Of a stretch of 64,000 nucleotides of DNA, positions 1 through 9,477 are shown one piece after another. The stretch covers positions 1 through 64,000 of the forward strand of contig JBJMLO010000018.1 of NCBI GenBank assembly GCA_045805265.1. The letters run 5' to 3'. Below the pieces are notes generated by a model that saw nothing but the letters and a program-made list of their open reading frames with translations, was not told the DNA's origin and searched no databases. The stretch's first letter is position 1, and the number at the start of each line of letters is the position of its first letter. The stretch comes from JBJMLO01 sp045805265. GTDB taxonomy: Bacteria > Actinomycetota > UBA4738 > JACQTL01. A program made the translations under genes and the position numbers.

Positions 1-1325
1 CGGTCTGAGCGAAGGAGATCTGGTACTGGGTGACGTAGGCACCGGTGATGGTGGTCCCGGCGTCGGCCAGGCCGACGGTCCCGGAGGCCGTGGAGGTCAG
101 CCGGTACCGGGTGGTGCTGGCCGGGTCGGTGTCCACGATGCCCTGGTAGGTCCACGTGGTCCCGGTGTCCCAGAACGAGTTGTCGGGCAGGCCGGCCTTC
201 TTGAAGGTGCTCGCGCCGACCGTGAGGACCGTGTTGTTGCCGGTCGCGCCGAGGCCCGACTGGTCGAAGGTCACCTGGAACTGGGTCTTGTAGGTCCCGG
301 TGACGCTCGACGGGCCCGACACGGTGATGGGGCTCGCCGGGGATGCGGCCGGGGTGGTCAGGACGTAGCGCTTGTTCGCCCCGGCCGACACCGGGGTGGA
401 GTAGGCGTAGGTCACGGTGTCCGAGGCGTTCACCGTGATGGTCACCGGGAGCTGGGCGGCCGTCTTGGTGACGTCGGCACCGGCGTTCACGTGGTAGGTG
501 AGCACGGTCCCGGAGGAGTCACCGCCGATGCCGGACTGGTCGAAGGTGACGTCGTACTGGGTGGCGTAGGTCCCGGTGATGGTGGTCCCGGCGTCGGTCG
601 AGCCGACGGTCCCGGAGGCCGTGGAGGTCAGGTGGTAGTGCTTGGCCGAGGCCGGGGAGGTCTCCACCGTTGACTGGTAGGTCCAGGTGACCCCGGAGTC
701 CCAGAACCGGGTGTCGGGCAGGCCGGACCGGTCGAAGGTGGTCCCGTTCACCGTGAGGACCGTGTTGGCCCCGGTGTCGGTGCCGATCCCGGACTGGGCG
801 AAGCTCACCTGGTACTGGGTGTCGTAGTTGGCGGTGACCGAGCGGGAGGCGCTCATGGTCACGCTGCGTGAGGTGGCGCCAGTGCCGTCACCAGACCAGT
901 TGTTGAACACGTAGCGGGTACTCCCGTTGGTGACCGGCGTAGCCGCCGACAGGGTCAGCCCGGTGCCGGCAGCATAGAAGGTGCCGTTGACGCCACCCGA
1001 GATGTTGGCCGTACCCACCGCCCCCGGGTTGGTGGCGAGGGTTAGCTTGTACTGGGTGTCGTAGTTGCCGGTGACGTTGGTATCTGCCGTGACCGTGATT
1101 GGACTCGTGGGACCGGTAACACTCGTCAAGTTGTAGCGCTTACCCGCATCGCTTGTCGCGACGGTCGATGAGTATGCGTAGGTGACGCTAGCTCCGTTCG
1201 ACACGCTGACGATCGCCGGAAGTTGCGCGGCCGTGTAGTCAGTGTTCGTGCTGTTGACGGTGACCGTGAGGACTGTATTGGTCCCGCTGTCACCGGCGAT
1301 GCCCGTCTTGTCGAAAGTGACGTTA
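1..1325 (-). repeat. Imperfect module repeats in the protease C-terminal region
   Basis: Two module types alternate. The segments at about 29-300 and 551-832 encode closely similar units containing the phrases FWDSG/FWDTG, WTYQ and LTSTASGTVG, and are similar at the DNA level too. The segments at about 275-550 and 1045-1325 encode units with AAQLP, VTYAYS, KRY and a TGTYKTQ/TGNYDTQ ending. Each unit starts with a V(T/S)F(D/A)xxG phrase and ends in a Tyr-x-Thr-Gln phrase, suggesting chained beta-sandwich repeats. The pattern runs into the window edge, so the copy number is unknown. Confidence 0.75.
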
Positions 1326-4300
1326 TGCGAGCCGCTGTTGACTGTCAGGCTCGTGGTGTTCGCGCTCCCGAGGTGGGTGGCCGAGCCGCCATAGGTCGCG
1401 GTGATCGTGTGGCTGCCGCTGGCGGTGGGGGTGAAGACGACGGAGCAAGTTGCGGTGGCCCCGCTGCCTGAAAGCGTGCAGGTCGTGCCCGGGCTGCTGA
1501 AGGTCCCGGCCAAGTTGCTCGAGAAAATCACCGTTCCGGTCGGAGTCAGGGCACCGCCGGCGGCGTTGTCTGTCACCGTGGCGGTGCACGTCGTGTCAGC
1601 GCTACCGCCCAGGGTCACTGGATTCGGCGAGCAGGACACGCTGGTGGTCGTGCTTCGCTTGGTGACACCGAGGGCGTAGGTCCCCTCGCTGCTGGCGAAC
1701 TGAATCGGTGACGTGTCACCGGCGTAGGTCGCCTTGAGCGTGTGGGTACCTGTGCCGAGTGTCGCAGGCGTGTAGCTAGCCACGGTGCAGGTGCTCCGGT
1801 CGGTCGGAACTCCAGCCACCAGGGTGCAAGAGAGAGGACTGAAGGTCCCGGTGCCGTTGGCGACTGAGAAGTTCACCGTTCCCGTCGGGCGAGCCTTGGT
1901 CACGGGCGAGCTGTTCGTGTCGAGGCCCGTGTCGATGACGGTCGCGGTGCACGGGCCCGTTGCCTGGTTCAGATTGCGACTGGCATCCGGGCAGCTCAGC
2001 GTCGTGGTCGTGACGTGGCCCACGTCGACCGTCACGGTGCCGGTGTCCGTATCGAGGTTGAAGTAGCCGTTGCACGCGATGCCGCCCGGCACGCAGTCCT
2101 TGATGGAGGAATTGGGGCTTTGGCTAGCGCGGGTCTCGGTCTGGAGACCGATGAGAGCGCCTGTCGGGCTGAAGGCGTTCAGCGGGAAGGAGGCCTCGAT
2201 CGATGCCACACTGCCGTTGCTGCAGGGGCTGAAGTTACAGCTCTGCTGACCGATGCCGACGGTGATGAACTGATTCGTGTTGAGATCCTGCACCTGGACT
2301 GTCGCAACGCCCGAGGAGTTGAACATGACCCAGCCTCTGTGGTCAGGCGTTCCATTCCGATCCGCGTCGATGGCGATCGAGAAGCCCTCGCTTGCAACCA
2401 TGCTCCGGTTGGCGGTGAGGGTCTCATCCCAGCGCGCGTAGAGGTTTCCGTCGCCCGACGTGATCCGGATCGCGGTGATGTCGCCGGAGCCACCTCCCGC
2501 ATCCGTCGGGGCGTCCCCGAAGGACGGGGACGCGGTCAGGGCGGCCCAGTCGGCCATGTTCCCGTCGATGCAGATCTTGTTGGTAGTGCAGGCTGTGACC
2601 GAAACGCTCGTGTTGCCGTTACTGCCGTCGTGAGCCGTGCTGCCAGCGTAGGTGCCGGTCACGGTCACCGTCTGGATCGTGGTCGGCGCGAAGAAGCTCA
2701 CGTTGCAGCGGCTCTGGCTGCTGCTGGCCGGGACGTTGGCCAGCGCGCACGACGAGCTGTTCGAGAACGAGCCGGCCGTTGAGGTCCAAGAGACGCTGCC
2801 GGTGGGATTCGTGGGGCTGCCGCTCGCCGTGTCCGACACCGTCGCGGTGCAGGTGGTCGAGCCGCCCACGGTTGCCGAAACCGGCAAGCAGCTGACGCTC
2901 GTGGTCGTGCTCCGCGTGACCGAGAACGTCTGCGCGTTCGAGGTTCCACCGCCAGGCGCCGAGTTGAAAACGGTGATCGGGAAGGTCCCAGTCGTCGTCA
3001 GGTCGCCTGACGGGATCGTCGCGCTGAGCTGCGTCGAGCTGACGAAGGTCGTTGTCTTGTCGACGCCGTTGAAGCGCACGGTCGACACGCCCGAGACGAA
3101 GCCGGTGCCGTTGACTGTCAAGGCGAAGGTCCCGCTGTTCTGGGGCTTGCTCGTCGGCGAGATGCTGGTGGTCGTCGGAATCGGGTTGGTCGTCAGCGTG
3201 AAGCTGATCGCGGTGCCCGAGAATGTGTTGCCGGCCTTGTCCGTCGCAGTCGCCTGCACCGCATAGGTGCCGGTGTTCTGCGAGGTCCAGGTCGGCAGCG
3301 TGCCACTGGCGCTGGTCCAGGTCGCCGCAGTGCTCCCCGTTGTCGCGACGTGCGTCGTCGCGAGGGCGAACGACCCCGACTGCCAGTCGGAGCCATTCCA
3401 GAAGAAATTGTCAGACGTTCGCTTCAGCGTGAAGGTCGCGCTGTTCCCGTTGAGGCCACCGATGCCGTTCGCCAGGGCGTCGGCGACCTGGCCCTGGAAG
3501 TTGGCAGGAACGCTTGCGGCGGGGAACGAGCTGCCGTTTGTGGGCGTCGTGACGGATGCGGTGGTCGGAGCGGCCACGTCCCAGCTGACCGTGTTGTCAG
3601 TGGAGGTGGAGACGTTGTTGGTGTTGCCCGCCGGATCGGAGACGCCGCCGGCGGGGATCGTCGCGATGACGGAACCCGAAGTCGTCATGCCGGTGACCGC
3701 GACACTGAAGGTCGTGCCGTCGTTCGGTGCGACCTCGGTGATCGTGACCGTCTTCGTACCACCGGCAGTGCTGGTGCTGGTAGAGACGTCCGAGCTCGTG
3801 AACGTCGCGGTGTTGATCGGCTTGGTGAAGACCGCCGTGAAGTTGATCGGGCTGGTTTTGGTCGGGTCGTCCTGTCCCGCGGCCTGGGTTAGCGTCACGC
3901 TCGGCTTGGTCTTGTCGACCGTGTACACCTGGCCGGTGAAGTTGCCGTTGCCCGTGCCGGTGCCGCCCAGCTTGTTGGTCGCGGCGTCCTGGATGGTGTC
4001 GTCGTCGACGAGATTGAGACCGAGCGTCCCGTTTCCGGTACCGGTGCTGGCGGCGACTGTATAAACCGTCCCTGAGACCGGCGTCACGCTGATGGGGCCA
4101 GGGCTGGTGAGGCCCGAATTGACCAGCGTGAAGTCCGCGGCATTGACGCCTGTGACGCTCTCGCTGAACGTCACTGTCCACGACACGTTGGTCGTGTTCG
4201 TCGGGCTGGAGGTGACTCGGGTGATCGAAGACACCGTAGGGAACGTCCTGTCGACGGTGTAGACCTGCCCGGTAGTGAAGCCGCCGCTGATGGGGTTCCC

Positions 4301-7225
4301 GACCGCGTCGGCGATGCCCGTGCCGCTGCTGTTGAGGTCCAGGCGGATCGTGCCCTCACCCGAGCCCGTGTCGACCGTCGCCGTGTAGGTCGAGCCGATG
4401 CCCGTGAGGTTCGTGATCGAGGCGCCGCTCACGCCGGTCGTCGTCAGGCTGAAGTCGCTCGAGTCGACGCCGGTAACGCTCTCGCTGAACGTCACGGCGA
4501 ACTGAACACTGGTGGCGTTCGTCAAGCAGGCGCTCGTCGGCACGCAGTTGATCGATGACACGGTGGGGGCGGTAACGTCCCAGGTGACGCTGTTGTCGAT
4601 CGACGTCGAGACGTTGTTCGTGTTGCCGGCCGGGTCGGAGACGCCGGCGGCGGGGATCGAGGCCACGACCGTGCCGGATGTCGTCATGCCGCTGATTGCG
4701 AGGTTGAACGTCTTGTTGTCTGCGCTCGGGTTCGTGATCGTGACCGTCTTCGTCCCCCCGGCTGTACCGGTGACCGAGACGTCCGAGGCCGTGAACGTGG
4801 ACGCGTTGATCGCCTCGCTGAACAGGGCCGTGAAGTTGATCGGGCTCGTGTTGGTCGGGTCGGCCTGTCCGGCCGCCTGGTTGACGGTCACGTTCGGCTT
4901 CGATGCGTCGAGGGTAAAGGTGATCGCGCTGCCGGTGAACGTGTTGCCGGCCTTGTCGGTCGCCTTCGCCTGAACGGTATAAGACCCGTCCGGCTGCGAG
5001 GACCAGGTGGGGAGCACGACGTTATCACTCCACGTCGCCGCCGTGTTGCCAGTTGTGATGCTGTGCGTCGTCGCGAGGTTGAAGGCCGCCACCTGCCACG
5101 CCGAGCCAGTCCAGTATTGGCCATCCGGCCGCTGCAACGTGAAGGTGGTGCTGTTCGCGTTGAGGCCGCTTCCGCTTGAGTTGTCTGCCGCACTACCGCT
5201 GAAGGTCGCCGGCACTGTGGTGCCGTTGTAGGACGCGGCATCCGCAGGCGTCGTGACGGACGCGGTCGCTGGATTCGTGCTGTCGATCGTGAAGGTGTTG
5301 GGCGTCGCCTGCGTTGTCGAACCCCCGCTGTCGCTCGCTGTCGCCCGGGCGCTGTACGAGTCGTCGGCCGGAGCGGCGAAGGCATACGTCCAGGTGATAG
5401 CGCCGTTACTCGTGCACGGAGCGGGGCACGTCACCGAGTTGAAGACTTCACTGCTGCTGCTGAAGCTCGAGCCGCCCCAATACTTGTTGTCGCTGTTCCG
5501 CTTGATGCTGACGCCGAGTGTGCGACTGGAGCTACCGTTGTTGAAGTTAACGGTTCCACCAATGTCTCCAGCCCCCGTACTGTTGCCCGCGTTGTATCCG
5601 GCAGTATTCAGGCTCGTGCCGCTGACAGGGAACGCAACCGAGACACTGATTGCCGCTGCGACGTAGGGCCCAACGTAGGGGCCGCCGCCGCCGACTGGCG
5701 CCGCGCCCGCCGGCACCACCGCTTCGCTCGACGTGTCCGCCACGGAGCGCTCGAGGTTCAGGCGGCCGTTGCCGGTCTCGGTCGACGAGCCGGCCGGGTC
5801 CGCGTTCCGCGCCAGGCGGCCGACGATGGTGCCGTTGGAGGCGCTCGGGTCGTCGGCCTTCAGCAGCGCAGCGGCCCCGGCGGTGATGGCCGCCGAGGCC
5901 GAGGTGCCGGAGATCGTCGTGGTGCCACCGCCGACGGCGTCGGCGGTGATGCCGACGCCCGGGGCAGCCAGGAAGGTGTCGTCGCCGGAGTTGCTGCTCG
6001 ACCACAGGGAGTCCGACTGGTCGGTCGCCGAGACGCCGACGACCTTCGCGTCACCGGCGGGGTAGCTCGGGGACGACGTGCCGTCGTTTCCGGTCGCCGC
6101 CACCAGGATCGCGCCGTTCGACCACGCGTAGTCGACGGCGTCCTGGAGGGCCTGGCTGAAGCCGGGGTTGGAGAAACCCATCAGGATGACGTCGGCGCCG
6201 TGGTCGGCCGCCCAGACGACGCCCTGGATGATGTCGCTGTCCTGTCCGGTGCCGTTCCCGTCGAGGACCTGGACCGGCATCACGTCGACGCCGGCGTAAC
6301 CAACGCCGGCGATCCCCGAGCCGTTGTCCGTCTCAGCCGCCGCGATTGACGCGAGCCAGGTGCCATGACCGTTCGGGTCACTCGTCGGGCTCGAGCCGGG
6401 GAAAGCGGAATAGCCGGAGACGAGACGGCTCGAGAGATCGCCGACGCTGGAGTCGACGCCGGTGTCGACGACCGCGATCGTCGCGGAGCCGCTCGGGGTG
6501 ACCGATCCGTAGACCTGGTCCCACCCGATCTGCGGCAGCGCCCACTGGCTCCCGTATGCGGGGTCAGATGGCGCCGCCTCGGCGTCACGCGTCCGGTCGC
6601 GGTCGACGCTCTCGACCTGCGCGTCGGACTGGTAGTTCTGGATCGTCTGGTCGATCGTCGCCGTCACGGCGTCCACGAAGTGCATCCGGAGCGCGGGGAT
6701 CGACGCGGTCTCGATGCCGCCGTCACGGAGGATCGCGGCCTGCTGGTCGGCGAGGGAAAGTCCGGCGGCCAGACGGACGATCAGACCGGAGGTGGGACCG
6801 GTCGGCGCGGCGGAGGGCGAGGGGCTCGTGTCGGTGGGCGAGGGGGAGGTCGTGTCGCTGGGGGCGGGGGCTGGGCTGTCCGCGGGCGAGGGCGAATCGG
6901 ACGGGGCCGGCGAGGGCGAATCGCTCGGAGCCGGAGACGGTGTATCGCTCGGAGCCGCGGACGGGTTGTCACTCGGGGATGGACTGGGCGAGTCGGTGGA
7001 GGACGACGAGCTGCTCGGGCTCGCGAACGCGGATACCGCGCCGGCGGGTCCGGCGATGATCGACGCCGCCATGCAGACGACGAGGATGAAGGCGCTCGCA
7101 GTCTTCTTGATGCCGAACGTAGTGCCGGCTCGTCGGGCACGGGAGCGTCCGAACAAGCGTCCATTGCCAATCGAATCGCGCGCAGGCGTCGCCTCGCCGT
7201 GCGCGGAACCAGGTGCGGTCCCCAT
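1..7225 (-). CDS. Giant secreted S8 (subtilisin-like) serine protease with Ig-like repeats, 3' end outside window
   Basis: One reading frame stays open from the ATG to the window edge, 2408 codons, and the gene continues beyond position 1. An AGGGGG ribosome site lies just upstream of the ATG. The N-terminus is an Arg-rich stretch of about 39 residues followed by a hydrophobic signal sequence, then a Ser/Pro-rich linker (about 70-140) and a propeptide-like region (about 145-215). The catalytic triad is Asp254 (VDTGVD), His287 (NGHGTW) and Ser442 (GTSASAA), with an oxyanion Asn in AATGND. After residue 520 come Big_5-like modules (FSESVTGVDSSDF), an IPT/TIG-like domain near 1350, a DGNMADW-type CBM9/DOMON-like domain near 1550-1725, and more Ig-like modules. 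Family knowledge suggests a secreted or wall-associated protease or adhesin. The substrate is unknown, and whether a C-terminal anchor exists cannot be seen here. Confidence 0.9.
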   Translation of the reverse strand, partial: MGTAPGSAHGEATPARDSIGNGRLFGRSRARRAGTTFGIKKTASAFILVVCMAASIIAGPAGAVSAFASPSSSSSSTDSPSPSPSDNPSAAPSDTPSPAPSDSPSPAPSDSPSPADSPAPAPSDTTSPSPTDTSPSPSAAPTGPTSGLIVRLAAGLSLADQQAAILRDGGIETASIPALRMHFVDAVTATIDQTIQNYQSDAQVESVDRDRTRDAEAAPSDPAYGSQWALPQIGWDQVYGSVTPSGSATIAVVDTGVDSSVGDLSSRLVSGYSAFPGSSPTSDPNGHGTWLASIAAAETDNGSGIAGVGYAGVDVMPVQVLDGNGTGQDSDIIQGVVWAADHGADVILMGFSNPGFSQALQDAVDYAWSNGAILVAATGNDGTSSPSYPAGDAKVVGVSATDQSDSLWSSSNSGDDTFLAAPGVGITADAVGGGTTTISGTSASAAITAGAAALLKADDPSASNGTIVGRLARNADPAGSSTETGNGRLNLERSVADTSSEAVVPAGAAPVGGGGPYVGPYVAAAISVSVAFPVSGTSLNTAGYNAGNSTGAGDIGGTVNFNNGSSSRTLGVSIKRNSDNKYWGGSSFSSSSEVFNSVTCPAPCTSNGAITWTYAFAAPADDSYSARATASDSGGSTTQATPNTFTIDSTNPATASVTTPADAASYNGTTVPATFSGSAADNSSGSGLNANSTTFTLQRPDGQYWTGSAWQVAAFNLATTHSITTGNTAATWSDNVVLPTWSSQPDGSYTVQAKATDKAGNTFTGSAITFTLDASKPNVTVNQAAGQADPTNTSPINFTALFSEAINASTFTASDVSVTGTAGGTKTVTITNPSADNKTFNLAISGMTTSGTVVASIPAAGVSDPAGNTNNVSTSIDNSVTWDVTAPTVSSINCVPTSACLTNATSVQFAVTFSESVTGVDSSDFSLTTTGVSGASITNLTGIGSTYTATVDTGSGEGTIRLDLNSSGTGIADAVGNPISGGFTTGQVYTVDRTFPTVSSITRVTSSPTNTTNVSWTVTFSESVTGVNAADFTLVNSGLTSPGPISVTPVSGTVYTVAASTGTGNGTLGLNLVDDDTIQDAATNKLGGTGTGNGNFTGQVYTVDKTKPSVTLTQAAGQDDPTKTSPINFTAVFTKPINTATFTSSDVSTSTSTAGGTKTVTITEVAPNDGTTFSVAVTGMTTSGSVIATIPAGGVSDPAGNTNNVSTSTDNTVSWDVAAPTTASVTTPTNGSSFPAASVPANFQGQVADALANGIGGLNGNSATFTLKRTSDNFFWNGSDWQSGSFALATTHVATTGSTAATWTSASGTLPTWTSQNTGTYAVQATATDKAGNTFSGTAISFTLTTNPIPTTTSISPTSKPQNSGTFALTVNGTGFVSGVSTVRFNGVDKTTTFVSSTQLSATIPSGDLTTTGTFPITVFNSAPGGGTSNAQTFSVTRSTTTSVSCLPVSATVGGSTTCTATVSDTASGSPTNPTGSVSWTSTAGSFSNSSSCALANVPASSSQSRCNVSFFAPTTIQTVTVTGTYAGSTAHDGSNGNTSVSVTACTTNKICIDGNMADWAALTASPSFGDAPTDAGGGSGDITAIRITSGDGNLYARWDETLTANRSMVASEGFSIAIDADRNGTPDHRGWVMFNSSGVATVQVQDLNTNQFITVGIGQQSCNFSPCSNGSVASIEASFPLNAFSPTGALIGLQTETRASQSPNSSIKDCVPGGIACNGYFNLDTDTGTVTVDVGHVTTTTLSCPDASRNLNQATGPCTATVIDTGLDTNSSPVTKARPTGTVNFSVANGTGTFSPLSCTLVAGVPTDRSTCTVASYTPATLGTGTHTLKATYAGDTSPIQFASSEGTYALGVTKRSTTTSVSCSPNPVTLGGSADTTCTATVTDNAAGGALTPTGTVIFSSNLAGTFSSPGTTCTLSGSGATATCSVVFTPTASGSHTITATYGGSATHLGSANTTSLTVNSGSHNVTFDKTGIAGDSGTNTVLTVTVNSTNTDYTAAQLPAIVSVSNGASVTYAYSSTVATSDAGKRYNLTSVTGPTSPITVTADTNVTGNYDTQYKLTLATNPGAVGTANISGGVNGTFYAAGTGLTLSAATPVTNGSTRYVFNNWSGDGTGATSRSVTMSASRSVTANYDTQYQVSFAQSGIGTDTGANTVLTVNGTTFDRSGLPDTRFWDSGVTWTYQSTVETSPASAKHYHLTSTASGTVGSTDAGTTITGTYATQYDVTFDQSGIGGDSSGTVLTYHVNAGADVTKTAAQLPVTITVNASDTVTYAYSTPVSAGANKRYVLTTPAASPASPITVSGPSSVTGTYKTQFQVTFDQSGLGATGNNTVLTVGASTFKKAGLPDNSFWDTGTTWTYQGIVDTDPASTTRYRLTSTASGTVGLADAGTTITGAYVTQYQISFAQT

Positions 7226-7331
7226 TCCGTGTTCCCCCTCACATGAAGCCGATGAATAGGCGCTGGCCACACCGTCAAAGCGTGGCCGGCCGAGAGTGAC
7301 ATCCTTTGGACCCAGAAAGCAATGGGTCGGG

Positions 7332-7349
7332 GGTCTCAACCTGGTCTCA
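7332..7349 (-). promoter_or_regulatory. Direct repeat pair upstream of the protease, possible regulator site
   Basis: The heptamer GGTCTCA occurs twice with an 11-base period, one helical turn, about 110 bases upstream of the protease start. OmpR/PhoB-type response regulators often bind direct repeats with this spacing. Assignment to any regulator is inference. Confidence 0.25.
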
Positions 7350-7412
7350 CTCTTAGGCCATATGTCTCATCACCAGGACCCGCTCGCGGGGTTTTGAGCC
7401 GAAATCGGAGCG

Positions 7413-7439
7413 CCGGGCGCCTCTCAGAGGAGCGCCCGG
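7413..7439 (-). terminator. Hairpin downstream of the lipoprotein hydrolase
   Basis: The arms CCGGGCGC and GCGCCCGG are perfect complements around an 11-base loop, with a further partly paired CTCT/AGGA region. The hairpin lies about 120 bases past the hydrolase stop and is followed on the minus strand only by a short T-containing stretch, so it is a weak intrinsic terminator at best. Confidence 0.4.
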
Positions 7440-7556
7440 TCGGATGGGGGAGAGCGTCAGCATTGCAAGCTGGAGATCCAGATGCACCTGGCACTCGGCC
7501 TCCCGTCAGAGGCAGAGGCCTCGCTCGTCGCGACCTGGTGACGGAAGAACTCGCGG

Positions 7557-8450
7557 TCAGTCCTTCGCCTGCAGGAACCGCAGGAGGACGTCCATCGCCC
7601 TCGCCGCCAGCGCGGCATCGGACGGAGCGATCGGGTCGAACAGGAACGTCCCGTGGAGGTCCGTGTCCAGCAGCAGCCCAGAGGCCGGTTCGTGCACCTC
7701 CTTCGACCAGCGCCGGTAGGTGCTCGCGGCCGGCTCGTCCTGGCTGCCCGCGATGAACAGCAGGGGGACGTCGACGCCCCGGAGCACCGGCTCGCCGATC
7801 AGGTATCCCTCGGCTTCGTCGAGTCCCGAGACCGCCACGACGCCATCCACCTTCACCCCCTGGGCCGCCGCGTACAGCGCCATGCTCCCCCCGAGGTCAG
7901 CCCCCACCACGATCACCTTCGACGCTCCCCTGGTTCGCAGGAAATCCACCGCCCCGTTGACGTCCTGCCACGCGTTCGGCCAGTCGATCTCGCCCTGGCT
8001 GCACCCCACGTTCGGGTCGGGGGCGAAGCAGATCCCCCGGTAGTCGAACGTGAGGACGCGGTAGCCCCTCGCCGCGAGCTTCACCGCCACCGGGAGCCAG
8101 TCGAACTGCGAGTTCCGCGGCGACCCCATGTGGGCCAGGACCACCCCATGCGGGCCATTCCCGTACAGCCGCCCGGCCAGGGTGATCCCGTCGCTCGACG
8201 GGAACGTCACCGCCGTGGAGTGGCGGTTCCTCGGGTCGAGCGGCAGCTGCGACGGCGTCTCATCGGGGGTCGGCGGCGCGACCGACGAGGTGACCGGAGC
8301 GGACGCCGACTCGGCCGCGGTCGTCGGTCCCGCCCGGTTGGATCCCGACCCGCATGCGGCGAGCGCGGCGCACACCGCCAGCGAGACGGTTACGACCGGG
8401 GCGCCTGCGCGAGCTCGCATCCGTGCAGGTATACGGAAGCGGCTCGCCAT
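7557..8450 (-). CDS. Alpha/beta-hydrolase fold lipoprotein with Asp at the nucleophile position
   Basis: A 297-residue protein from the ATG used here. An in-frame TTG 11 codons upstream and an ATG 10 codons downstream are alternatives, and none has a clear ribosome site. The Arg-rich N-terminus, hydrophobic stretch and lipobox LAAC (Cys33) mark a lipoprotein. The body has the dienelactone-hydrolase/X-Pro-peptidase-like layout: a beta-strand, VLAHMGSPRN, a VLTFDYRG strand, the elbow VVGADLGGS, the acidic-residue loop IAGSQDEPA and a C-terminal DLHGTFLFD His. The elbow reads G-A-D-L-G where the usual GxSxG would have Ser, so residue 185 is Asp. It may be a dehalogenase-like enzyme, a non-catalytic member, or a hydrolase using a shifted Ser. 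The substrate is unknown. Confidence 0.75.
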   Translation of the reverse strand: MASRFRIPARMRARAGAPVVTVSLAVCAALAACGSGSNRAGPTTAAESASAPVTSSVAPPTPDETPSQLPLDPRNRHSTAVTFPSSDGITLAGRLYGNGPHGVVLAHMGSPRNSQFDWLPVAVKLAARGYRVLTFDYRGICFAPDPNVGCSQGEIDWPNAWQDVNGAVDFLRTRGASKVIVVGADLGGSMALYAAAQGVKVDGVVAVSGLDEAEGYLIGEPVLRGVDVPLLFIAGSQDEPAASTYRRWSKEVHEPASGLLLDTDLHGTFLFDPIAPSDAALAARAMDVLLRFLQAKD

Positions 8451-8502
8451 CGGGATCAGCCGGCCGCCGCCTCGCAGGGCCAATGGCCGGAACTGCGCGA
8501 AT

Positions 8503-8949
8503 TCAGGCCTGAGGAATCTCCTCGGCGACGTCCGCTTCCCCCTCGCGGACCCTGCGCTTGACGAAGCCGGGGGCGCCCTCGACCGCCCCTTCGACGACCC
8601 GGTCCATCCTCGTGACCGCGGTCTCGATGTTCCGGATGGACACCTCCAGCCCCTGCAACCGCTCGTCGAATCCGCTCAGGTCGACCTCGTCGAGCTTGGC
8701 CAGCAGCGCCTGCTTCAGCTCGTTCATGTCGGCTCGGACCTTCCTGTCGAGACGCTCCATGCGGCTCCTGAGGTCCGCGACGAGATCGGTCCCGTCCGAC
8801 GCGAGGCCGTCCAGCGCGGCGGAGGCCTCCCCCACCCGGTCCAGCGTGTCGAAGGTCTCGAGCAGCCGCTGGTCGAGCGTCGTCAGCAGCCTGCCGATTC
8901 CGGCCATCCGCTCCGTCACCGAACCCACGCCGTTCCTCGAAACCGCCAT
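8503..8949 (-). CDS. Coiled-coil hypothetical protein
   Basis: A 148-residue protein. I chose the ATG preceded by GAGGAGG at good spacing rather than an upstream start 42 codons away, because that extension is Pro/Arg-rich and looks non-coding. The sequence is largely heptad-like and charged (for example MERLDRKVRADMNELKQALL), with several TL/DRV repeats and no membrane segment or signal peptide. It resembles scaffold or phasin-like coiled-coil proteins only in general character. I do not recognise the family. It lies 52 bases upstream of the lipoprotein hydrolase, on the same strand. Confidence 0.65.
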   Translation of the reverse strand: MAVSRNGVGSVTERMAGIGRLLTTLDQRLLETFDTLDRVGEASAALDGLASDGTDLVADLRSRMERLDRKVRADMNELKQALLAKLDEVDLSGFDERLQGLEVSIRNIETAVTRMDRVVEGAVEGAPGFVKRRVREGEADVAEEIPQA

Positions 8950-9103
8950 CGACGACCTCCTCGACAAGGTGTGCGGATCCGCTGGCAGGAGCATCCCCCC
9001 GACCTCGGGGCCGCACACCCGCCCCGACGGGTGTGGCTCCGGAGACCAGCCCCGCGAGCTCCGAACACGCAGCACCTCGTCGGCGCTCGCCGGACCGGTT
9101 CGC

Positions 9104-9472
9104 CTACGGCTGGATCCAGTCGATGGGATCGGGCACGCCCTCGAGCTGGGAAAGCGAACGCAGGTGGGTCCCGTCCGGCCGCACGATGAACCAGCTCGGC
9201 ACGGGCGCGTCGGGCAGGAACGAGGCGAAGACGATTCCCTGGGGGAGCCAGCCGTCGGGCGTCTCGGTAGTGTCGGGCAGCCGGAGGAGCACGTGCTGGC
9301 GCGAGCCGTCCGCGTCCATGACCGACAGGTCGCCGTAGCCGTTCCGCGACGAGCTGAACGCGATGCGCCGGCCGTCCGGCGACCACATCGCCCCCAGGTT
9401 CTTGCCGAGCGACGAGGTCAGCTCCCGGACGTGCGAACCGCCTTCGATTTGACGTATCCGGTTGTTGAGCAT
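9104..9472 (-). pseudogene. TolB/PD40-like beta-propeller fragment
   Basis: About 122 residues with one clear PD40/TolB repeat (WSPDGRRIAFSSSRNG followed by MDADGS) and a degenerate second one ending in DWIQP. Full TolB-like propellers contain five or more such repeats, so this looks like the 3' remnant of a larger gene. The only upstream starts fall inside the promoter and palindrome of the divergent membrane-protein gene, and none has a ribosome site, which supports loss of the 5' part. A small functional protein cannot be ruled out. Confidence 0.45.
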
Positions 9473-9477
9473 ATGCT
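9449..9477 (+). promoter_or_regulatory. Housekeeping-type promoter with palindrome over the -10
   Basis: A TTGACG -35 and a TATGCT -10 are separated by exactly 17 bases, 31 bases before the start of the membrane-protein gene. A perfect 12-base palindrome, GAGCATATGCTC at 9467-9478, covers the -10 and would be well placed as an operator. An AGGAGG ribosome site follows at 9495-9500. Confidence 0.65.

Larger units (their letters stand above)
7226..7556. other. Intergenic region between the giant protease and the lipoprotein hydrolase
   Basis: I see no credible gene in this 331-base stretch. It holds the upstream region of the protease on its right-to-left strand, a pair of 7-base direct repeats 11 bases apart near 7332-7349, and a GC-rich hairpin at 7413-7439 downstream of the hydrolase. 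A TTGACG hexamer read on the minus strand lies near 7275, but the spacing to a plausible -10 is not ideal. Confidence 0.5.
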
